From the NCBI RefSeq assembly GCF_024628805.1, contig NZ_CP102382.1, positions 682,001 through 746,000 of the forward strand: a stretch of DNA of 64,000 nucleotides, read 5' to 3'. The DNA comes from Paenimyroides aestuarii (GTDB lineage Bacteria; Bacteroidota; Bacteroidia; Flavobacteriales; Flavobacteriaceae). The stretch's first letter is position 1. Every line of letters begins with the position of its first letter. The notes below the pieces were generated by a model. The model did not search any database. It was given only the letters and a program-made list of their open reading frames with translations, and had not been told where the DNA came from. Made by a program: the position numbers and the translations under genes. Positions 58,479-64,000 of this stretch are shown in pieces.

Positions 58479-59384
58479 ATGTTTACTAAAAAATTATTGC
58501 CCGCTTTGCTATTTGGAATAGCATCTATTGGTTTTGTTGGTTGTTCAGGTTCTGATGATTCAGCTGACACACCAACAGAGGTAGATTTTACAAAAGGAGA
58601 ATACAAACAAAAAGTATTAGTTGAAGATATTACTTCTGCAAGTTGTATGTGGTGTCCGCTAGGTACTGTTGCAATTGAAGGATTAGAAGGTTCTGACTAT
58701 AAAGATAGAGTTATTGGTGTTGGTGTGCACGGTGATTTTAACCCAAACAGCGTAAAAGATCCATTTGTTTTACCAGGTATGACCAATCTTATGAAAGCTA
58801 TTAAACTAAAAGGTTGGCCACATTTAAGTTTTAACCGAAATACCACCATTCCTGGAACTGGGTTTCAAAGTTTTATTCCTGCAACTGCTTCAGGGGTTTA
58901 CTCCTTTTCTGCTGATAGATTTGAAACTTTCCAAAAGAAATATAAACTTTTAAACGAAGGATCTCCAATCGGAATCAAAATTGAATCAAACTTAGGTGCA
59001 ACAAGCGGTAAAGTTGATGTGAGCTTAAAATTCAGCCAAAACATTGATCAAGAACTTAAATATGTTGTTTATTTATTGGAAGATGGCTTAGTGTTTCAAC
59101 AAGCAAATGCTACTGCTATGTTTGGCAACAACTCAGGAGAACCAGCTTGGTCAATGAATTTTGTTCATGATCACGTGGTACGTGCTACTAATAATTTCTT
59201 AGGGGAGCCTGTTCCTGCTGGTCAAAAAACATCAAACGAATTCAAAGCTTCTGCAAGCTTATCATACACTATTGAAGATCTTTCAAAAACAAGTGTGGTT
59301 GTTGCAGTTCTTGATAAAGACGGAAACGTGGTAAATGCTCAAAAAGCAAAAGCTAATACCACACAAGACTACGAAAAAATGTAG
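58479..59384 (+). CDS. Omp28-related lipoprotein with CxxC motif
   Basis: 301 residues. The lipoprotein signal ends GIASIGFVGC. The N-terminal domain has LVEDITSASCMWCPLGTVAI, a thioredoxin-like CMWC motif typical of Omp28-related outer-membrane proteins, then VIGVGVHGDFNPNS and GWPHLSFNR. The C-terminal half is a beta domain (VDVSLKFSQNIDQELKYVVY). It is divergent from the TlpA-like gene, which may be a functional partner. Confidence 0.82.
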   Translation: MFTKKLLPALLFGIASIGFVGCSGSDDSADTPTEVDFTKGEYKQKVLVEDITSASCMWCPLGTVAIEGLEGSDYKDRVIGVGVHGDFNPNSVKDPFVLPGMTNLMKAIKLKGWPHLSFNRNTTIPGTGFQSFIPATASGVYSFSADRFETFQKKYKLLNEGSPIGIKIESNLGATSGKVDVSLKFSQNIDQELKYVVYLLEDGLVFQQANATAMFGNNSGEPAWSMNFVHDHVVRATNNFLGEPVPAGQKTSNEFKASASLSYTIEDLSKTSVVVAVLDKDGNVVNAQKAKANTTQDYEKM

Positions 59385-59407
59385 AAATATTTAAAAATCA
59401 ATTCTAA

Positions 59408-59440
59408 GAAGCTGTCCAAAACAGTGGGCAGCTTTTTTGC
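59408..59440 (+). terminator. terminator between the Omp28-like gene and dinB
   Basis: AAGCTGTCCA and TGGGCAGCTT form a hairpin around AAACAG, followed by six T. It lies between convergent genes. Confidence 0.8.
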
Positions 59441-59441
59441 T

Positions 59442-60518
59442 TTAAAACCGAAATTTTAATTGCACATACTCTGCTTTTTTTTGGTTGATGTTTAAGTTGC
59501 TTATTTGAATTCCTATTAACCGTACAGATGTTTTTAAATCACTGTTTGCAAGCAGATCCAGGGCTGTGTCTAGTAACAAATCGTAGCTGCTTATGTAATA
59601 AGGCAAGGTGGTGCTTTTGGTTTGAAGCGTAAAATCGCTGTACTTTATTTTAAGGGTAAGAGTTTTCCCCGATAAATTGCGTTTTTGTAAGCGTATAGAA
59701 ACTTCTTCGCAAACGTCTTTTAGTTTATCTTGCAAAGGAATGATTGAGGTGAAGTTTTCTGTGAAGGTTCGTTCGGCACCAATTGATTTCGGCAATCGGT
59801 TGGGTACTACTGGTGAATTGCTAATACCACGTGCCAATTGATAAAAGTGTAGTCCTGAATTGCCAAAATGCTCCTCTAGAAAGTCTATTGATTTCATTCG
59901 CAGGTCGCTGCCCGTAAATATCCCTAAATGATACATTTTTTCACAGGTTTTCTTCCCTACTCCAAAAAAACGTTTAATTTCTAAAGCATCTAAAAAAGGA
60001 ATGATTTCTTCGGGGCGAATGGTTTTTTGTCCGTTGGGCTTATTGTAGTCGCTGGCTATTTTGGCTAAAAACTTATTCACTGAAATTCCTGCAGATGCTG
60101 TTAAACCAGTAGTTTCGAAAATTTTTCTGCGAATTTCCTCTGCAATGTTTGTAGCGCTTTTCAGGTTTTTTTTATTGATGGTAACATCTAAAAATGCTTC
60201 GTCTAAAGACAAGGGTTCTACTAAATCGGTATATTCTAAAAAAATGGCACGAATTTGTTGCGACACTTCTTTGTAGCGATCAAACCTGGGTTTCACAAAA
60301 ATAAGTTCCGGACATTTTTTTATAGCTAATTTTCCGCTCATAGCACTTCGCACACCAAATTTCCGTGCTTCATAGCTTGCTGCAGAAATCACACCTCGGA
60401 TTTCTGAACCACCAACTGCCAATGGTTTGTTTCGCAATTCGGGAAAATCGAGTTGCTCTACCGAAGCGTAAAACGCATCCATATCGATATGTATTATTTT
60501 TCGATGCGCTGCCGTCAT
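59442..60518 (-). CDS. dinB: DNA polymerase IV
   Basis: 358 residues, Y-family translesion polymerase. Catalytic blocks: IIHIDMDAFYASVEQLDFPE, GVISAASYEARKFGVRSAMS, EPLSLDEAFLDVT; the helix-hairpin-helix IKRFFGVGKKTCEKMYHLGI; and the little-finger domain with ERTFTENFTS. No typical C-terminal beta-clamp peptide is obvious (ends VQLKFRF). It is 11 bp from the recombinase-like gene upstream. Confidence 0.95.
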   Translation of the reverse strand: MTAAHRKIIHIDMDAFYASVEQLDFPELRNKPLAVGGSEIRGVISAASYEARKFGVRSAMSGKLAIKKCPELIFVKPRFDRYKEVSQQIRAIFLEYTDLVEPLSLDEAFLDVTINKKNLKSATNIAEEIRRKIFETTGLTASAGISVNKFLAKIASDYNKPNGQKTIRPEEIIPFLDALEIKRFFGVGKKTCEKMYHLGIFTGSDLRMKSIDFLEEHFGNSGLHFYQLARGISNSPVVPNRLPKSIGAERTFTENFTSIIPLQDKLKDVCEEVSIRLQKRNLSGKTLTLKIKYSDFTLQTKSTTLPYYISSYDLLLDTALDLLANSDLKTSVRLIGIQISNLNINQKKAEYVQLKFRF

Positions 60519-60529
60519 TTATTATTCAT

Positions 60530-62566
60530 TTACAAGTTTTCCTTATTTCTCTTTGGGAAAAAGAAATGAAGAGGGTGTTTTTTAAAGTGTTGCCAAACCG
60601 ACTTTTGTAGCGCGAATACTTCAATCAAAGGAATGTTTCTGGAACGGAAAGCCAATCCTAAAGACAATCCAAAACTGACAATAAAGTTCATAAATCCTAC
60701 AAAAAACAATCCTAGCAAACACCATAACCAGGTTTCTGTGGGCAATTGAAAATCGGCTCCATAAGCACCCAATGCAATGTTTCCACCCACGAAGGTTATA
60801 TGGCGAATATCTAAATTCAGTCCCAAGAAAATTCCAATAGAGTGTGTACTGCCCATAAACACACCAAACCAAAAGTTTGATATAATACCCGGCCATTTTT
60901 TTTCGAGCCAAGTAGCCAATCGATGCGATTTGTAAGCACCAATCGTGCTTTTTAGAAATGGATTTTCTTGAATGCGGTAATACACTTGGTTGTGTTTGTT
61001 TTTGTTGGATACATTTCCAGAAATAATTCCAGAAAGAAAAAGAAAAACACCTGCAATACCTGCATGCAAAATTGCCCAAGAATGCACAGGGCTGGCATCT
61101 TTTAGCAGCGTGTGCCATTTGGTATCGGTGATATTGATGCCCGTAATACTGTCTATACACCAAATAAGCAGCAAAGCAACTAAAAATGCCATAATTACAT
61201 TGCCTACAAATGCAATAAATTGCGAACGAAACAATCGGGCAAACAATCGGGCAAAAGCAGTATGCTGTTCGGCAGACGATTGGTTTTTGCGGCCTTCTTC
61301 TATCGCTTTAATAATGGTTGACGCTGTCATAGCAGGCTGTTTGGTTGCTAAAGCAAAGCCTAACAAATAAATCACGATGAATCCAAAAGCATAGTTCATA
61401 CTGTACAAAAAGGCAAATCCAAAATCGCTGGTATCGGCCTTAGACAGCAATACTTTAAAGATACACAAAAAACCCACTATTAACCCGGCGCCTAATGAAG
61501 CTTTGAACATTCCAAAATATTCTTTAACAGTTTCGGTAATGTAATGTTCTCCGGTTTTGGCGGTATATTGTGTAATTTCGTAGGAAACTACTTGCGTGCT
61601 TTCTGCGATTAGTTTGCTTACATTGTTTTTATAGCAATTGTATTCGATTAATCTGAGTGACAATTTAATGGTATTGGTGAGTTGGTCTTGTTTGGTATCA
61701 ACCACTAATAAATCCATTAAAAATTTGATGCGATCTAATTGCTGCCTGATACGCAATAAACTTTGGTTTACTTTAAGCGTAATTCCGAATACAGAACTGT
61801 TTTTATAGGCATGTTTCACCAACTCTACACATTGATTGTGCAAAATAACTAATTGTTTATAGTTTAAATCATTGGCATCAACAAACTGAATTTCGCCTTT
61901 GCGCAAGCGGCTTTCTATTTCTAAAAATTCACTTTCGAAACCTAAAAACGGACTCGCCAAATGGTTGTATTTAGGAATCATGTTTAAAATACTGGTTTCC
62001 ATGGAACGACCACTCATTCGTTGGGTGAGCAATCCCATGGCATAAAGCATTTCAGACATGGCACCTTCATCGGCTTTTTCAAACTGATAAATATCTTTTA
62101 TTTGCAAAATTTCAAGCAGCTCTACCAATTCGGTCAGTGGTATTTTATTAATCCAAATAAAATCGTTTTCTTTATAAAACACCTGATTTAAAACATATTC
62201 TAATGTTTCTTTCTGGGGCTGATAGGGCAAAACTTTAGCCGAGATGCGCTTTCTAATTTCATATATAAAATCAGAATCTTGCAGAATACCGGCGTCTGAA
62301 GCCATTAAGTGAAACTTTCTTCCTGAAAGAATATTTTTTAAATAATCACTTAACGTTTTTCGATCTTTATCAAATTCAATTAAATGATCCAACAATTCGC
62401 GAAGGGTGATGTTTGCTACACGTTTTGGATTTTTCGGACGAATATATCGAACCAAATCGTACAAAAAATACAGGCTATCTTGCAACATTACTTGATCTTC
62501 TACGATATACTTCGCAAAGATTTCGCTAATGTTTTTATAGGTAAAGTTCTTTTTTAATAAACTCAT
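60530..62566 (-). CDS. 'site-specific recombinase' family membrane protein (PF10136-like)
   Basis: 678 residues. The first 330 are soluble and helical (LYFLYDLVRYIRPKNPKRVA, GRKFHLMASDAGILQDSDFI, RMSGRSMETSILNMIPKYNH). The second half has about seven membrane helices with conserved FALATKQPAMTASTI, GNVIMAFLVALLLIW and FWFGVFMGSTHSIGIFLGLN. This matches the family historically named Gcr site-specific recombinase, for which enzymatic recombinase activity is doubtful given the membrane topology. It is upstream of dinB on the same strand. Confidence 0.82.
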   Translation of the reverse strand: MSLLKKNFTYKNISEIFAKYIVEDQVMLQDSLYFLYDLVRYIRPKNPKRVANITLRELLDHLIEFDKDRKTLSDYLKNILSGRKFHLMASDAGILQDSDFIYEIRKRISAKVLPYQPQKETLEYVLNQVFYKENDFIWINKIPLTELVELLEILQIKDIYQFEKADEGAMSEMLYAMGLLTQRMSGRSMETSILNMIPKYNHLASPFLGFESEFLEIESRLRKGEIQFVDANDLNYKQLVILHNQCVELVKHAYKNSSVFGITLKVNQSLLRIRQQLDRIKFLMDLLVVDTKQDQLTNTIKLSLRLIEYNCYKNNVSKLIAESTQVVSYEITQYTAKTGEHYITETVKEYFGMFKASLGAGLIVGFLCIFKVLLSKADTSDFGFAFLYSMNYAFGFIVIYLLGFALATKQPAMTASTIIKAIEEGRKNQSSAEQHTAFARLFARLFRSQFIAFVGNVIMAFLVALLLIWCIDSITGINITDTKWHTLLKDASPVHSWAILHAGIAGVFLFLSGIISGNVSNKNKHNQVYYRIQENPFLKSTIGAYKSHRLATWLEKKWPGIISNFWFGVFMGSTHSIGIFLGLNLDIRHITFVGGNIALGAYGADFQLPTETWLWCLLGLFFVGFMNFIVSFGLSLGLAFRSRNIPLIEVFALQKSVWQHFKKHPLHFFFPKRNKENL

Positions 62567-62614
62567 ACAATCTTTTTTACGATATTTGATTCTTTAGTAA
62601 AACTTAAAAAAATC

Positions 62615-63088
62615 ATGTTTGAAATTGAACGAAAATTCAGCGTTAAAAGTACTACTTTTTTGGCGAATGCTAAAAAAAGCTATAAGATTACGCAAGGTTA
62701 TTTGAATTCTAACGAAAACCGAACGGTTCGGGTGCGTATTAAAGGCGATAAAGGTTTCATTACGGTAAAGGGAATAAGCAGTGCCGATGGTTTAAAACGG
62801 TTTGAATGGGAAAAAGAGATTGCTGTTGAAGAGGCAGAAGCTTTGCTATTGCTTTGTGAGGATTTCATCATCGATAAAACCAGATATATAGTTTTGAATG
62901 GCGATTCAGTGTTTGAAGTGGATGTTTTTGAAGGATTAAACACCGGTTTGGTTATTGCCGAAATTGAATTGCAAACTACCGATGAACATTTTGAAAAACC
63001 CGATTGGCTGGGCGATGAACTTACAGGTGATAAGCGATTTTACAACTCTTATTTAAGCAATCATCCGTTTGCTAATTGGGTGGATTAA
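62615..63088 (+). CDS. CYTH-domain (triphosphate tunnel) protein
   Basis: 157 residues. The hallmark EIERKF (ExExK) is at residues 3-8, with RTVRVRIKGDKGFITVKG, RFEWEKEI and FEVDVFEGLNTGLVIAEIEL giving the alternating charged strands of the tunnel. Members hydrolyse or bind triphosphates such as inorganic tripolyphosphate; the substrate here is unknown. Its last 17 bp overlap the convergent RlpA-like gene. Confidence 0.9.
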   Translation: MFEIERKFSVKSTTFLANAKKSYKITQGYLNSNENRTVRVRIKGDKGFITVKGISSADGLKRFEWEKEIAVEEAEALLLLCEDFIIDKTRYIVLNGDSVFEVDVFEGLNTGLVIAEIELQTTDEHFEKPDWLGDELTGDKRFYNSYLSNHPFANWVD

Positions 63089-63464
63089 CCAATTCTAATT
63101 TCACTTTTAGCTTACCTGCTTTTTTATCGTGGGAAATGGCATTGAACGCTTTTTTGCTTAGGTCAATTTCTAAGCCTTTTGTGAATGGACCGCGGTCGTT
63201 AATCAGCACCTCAACACTTTTGTTGTTTGCAAGGTTGGTTACTTTTACTTTTGTGCCAAATGGAAGGATTTTGTGAGCGGCCGTTTGCTTATTATTTGAA
63301 AAAATTTCTCCATTGGCAGTGGTTCTCCCATTGAATTTATCGTGGTAATAACAAGCAAAAACCTCATTTTTAAACAATGAGGTTTCTATTTTTTTGTTTG
63401 TTTTGGCGGTTTTGCAACTTGCCAAACACATTAATATTAGTATAAAAAATACGTTATAGCGCAA
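63072..63464 (-). CDS. RlpA-like double-psi beta-barrel lipoprotein, copy 2
   Basis: 130 residues. The lipoprotein signal is MRYNVFFILILMCLASC. The DPBB domain is complete: ACYYHDKFNGRTTANGEIFS, TAAHKILPFGTKVKVTNL and INDRGPFTKGLEIDLSKKAF, with the catalytic-type Asp in NDRGPF. RlpA proteins act on peptidoglycan at the septum or serve as structural lipoproteins. There is no SPOR domain. Its start overlaps the stop of the upstream paralogue by 11 bp, indicating a coupled tandem duplication. Confidence 0.88.
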   Translation of the reverse strand: MRYNVFFILILMCLASCKTAKTNKKIETSLFKNEVFACYYHDKFNGRTTANGEIFSNNKQTAAHKILPFGTKVKVTNLANNKSVEVLINDRGPFTKGLEIDLSKKAFNAISHDKKAGKLKVKLELVNPPN

Positions 63465-64000
63465 ATTCGTTTAAATCTAAATCTTCTGGAATAGAAGTAA
63501 TGATACTCAACTCTTCTTGCAATTCGCTTTTTCTTTCTTCGTAATTTTCTGGTAAAACTTCTATTTTAACAGGTAAAACACCACGACCTTTATTGCTTGC
63601 TAAGTCCATAAAAGCGGTTTTGCTTAAATCTAGTTTTCGACCTTTCACAAAAGGGCCGCGATCGTTTATTTCTACAATTATTTCGCGATCATTTCTTAAA
63701 TTGGTCACGCGTACTTTGGTACCAAAAGGAAGTGTTTTGTGAGCCGCAGTATATTTTTTATTGCTAAAAATGGCACCACTTGCTGTTTTTCTACCGTTGA
63801 ATTTGTCGTGGTAATATGAAGCATTTGTTTCTTCATGCACCACCTCTACTTCCTCTTCCAAGGCTTCTAATTCGGCATTTAATTTAACTAATTCGCTTTT
63901 TAAGTCTGCTTCTTTTTCGTTTATTTTAGAAGAATCTTTCCCCAAACTGTTAGCTGTTGCTACTTCTGCAAACGCTAATTCTTTCCCCACAACTTTTTCG
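63454..64000 (-). CDS. RlpA-like double-psi beta-barrel protein, copy 1 (5' end outside the window)
   Basis: The DPBB domain is ASYYHDKFNGRKTASGAIFS, AAHKTLPFGTKVRVTNLRND and INDRGPFVKGRKLDLSKTAF, very similar to copy 2. Before it lies an acidic, probably coiled-coil segment (EADLKSELVKLNAELEALEE). The frame stays open to the window edge (EKVVGKELAF), and no signal peptide is visible, so the true start is to the right of base 64,000; a GTG at 63,990 is only a nominal start. The C-terminal tail after the domain is longer than in copy 2. Confidence 0.82.
   Translation of the reverse strand, partial: EKVVGKELAFAEVATANSLGKDSSKINEKEADLKSELVKLNAELEALEEEVEVVHEETNASYYHDKFNGRKTASGAIFSNKKYTAAHKTLPFGTKVRVTNLRNDREIIVEINDRGPFVKGRKLDLSKTAFMDLASNKGRGVLPVKIEVLPENYEERKSELQEELSIITSIPEDLDLNEFAL

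Noticed and set aside
60530-62566. Integrase responsible for the cassette array
   Set aside because: Although its family is named site-specific recombinase, the protein is a polytopic membrane protein without tyrosine or serine recombinase motifs and is 46 kb away.

Overview
The window looks like a piece of a low-GC Flavobacteriaceae (Bacteroidota) chromosome. Evidence: a T9SS type A sorting tail, DUF6252-like lipoproteins, an IPExxxVDY protein next to pyruvate kinase, Omp28- and DUF6029-like surface proteins, a CTC-type L25, an rRNA operon in the order 16S-tRNA-Ile-tRNA-Ala-23S-5S, and almost no Shine-Dalgarno sites. Genus cannot be fixed from sequence alone.

Region 1 (1-14,000) is accessory DNA. 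All genes are on the plus strand except one decayed IS110-family element. The genes are separated by about 100-150 bp imperfect palindromes, and two of them are flanked by perfect short inverted repeats (582-591/1799-1808 and 3257-3265/3949-3957). This is the layout of integron gene cassettes with attC sites, but no integrase is visible. Cargo: an AlbA_2 protein, a solo EF-Tu domain 3-like protein, an NAD-salvage operon (NrtR-type Nudix regulator, PRPP-synthetase-like, HAD, nicotinamide phosphoribosyltransferase) with three copies of a 17-bp operator, an exosortase K/MSEP-CTERM pair, and small membrane or exported proteins. A repeated 150-bp ORF-less unit flanks the exosortase block.

Region 2 (14,000-25,100) is a minus-strand membrane-stress cluster: a giant AAA+ 'DNA repair' ATPase, flotillin, an NfeD-like OB-fold protein, DUF4177, PspA/IM30 and a YjfI/YbjN-like protein. 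A divergent XRE regulator lies across a 19-bp palindrome. A REP-associated transposase with REP-like palindromes and a 20-bp tandem repeat sits inside the cluster.

Region 3 (25,100-41,400) holds envelope proteins, including a large putative beta-barrel and a His-rich lipoprotein, then a tandem array of seven paralogous DUF6252-like lipoproteins with constant ends and variable centres. A T9SS-secreted lipase-like gene follows, broken by one frameshift and one stop. The pyruvate kinase locus closes the region.

Region 4 (41,400-64,000) is mostly housekeeping: rplY-prs, tRNA-Leu, a DEAD-box helicase with cold-shock genes (one carrying an in-frame stop), recX, the rRNA operon with three tRNAs, rpsA, a DUF6029/TlpA pair, an Omp28-like lipoprotein, dinB, a PF10136 recombinase-family membrane protein, a CYTH protein and two RlpA-like proteins. 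Copies of an intergenic repeat with a variable but always self-complementary core lie inverted on the two sides of the rRNA operon.

Six ORFs across the window carry a single lesion each (four in-frame stops, two homopolymer frameshifts, two of these in one gene), so either the assembly has consensus errors or there is real recent gene decay.
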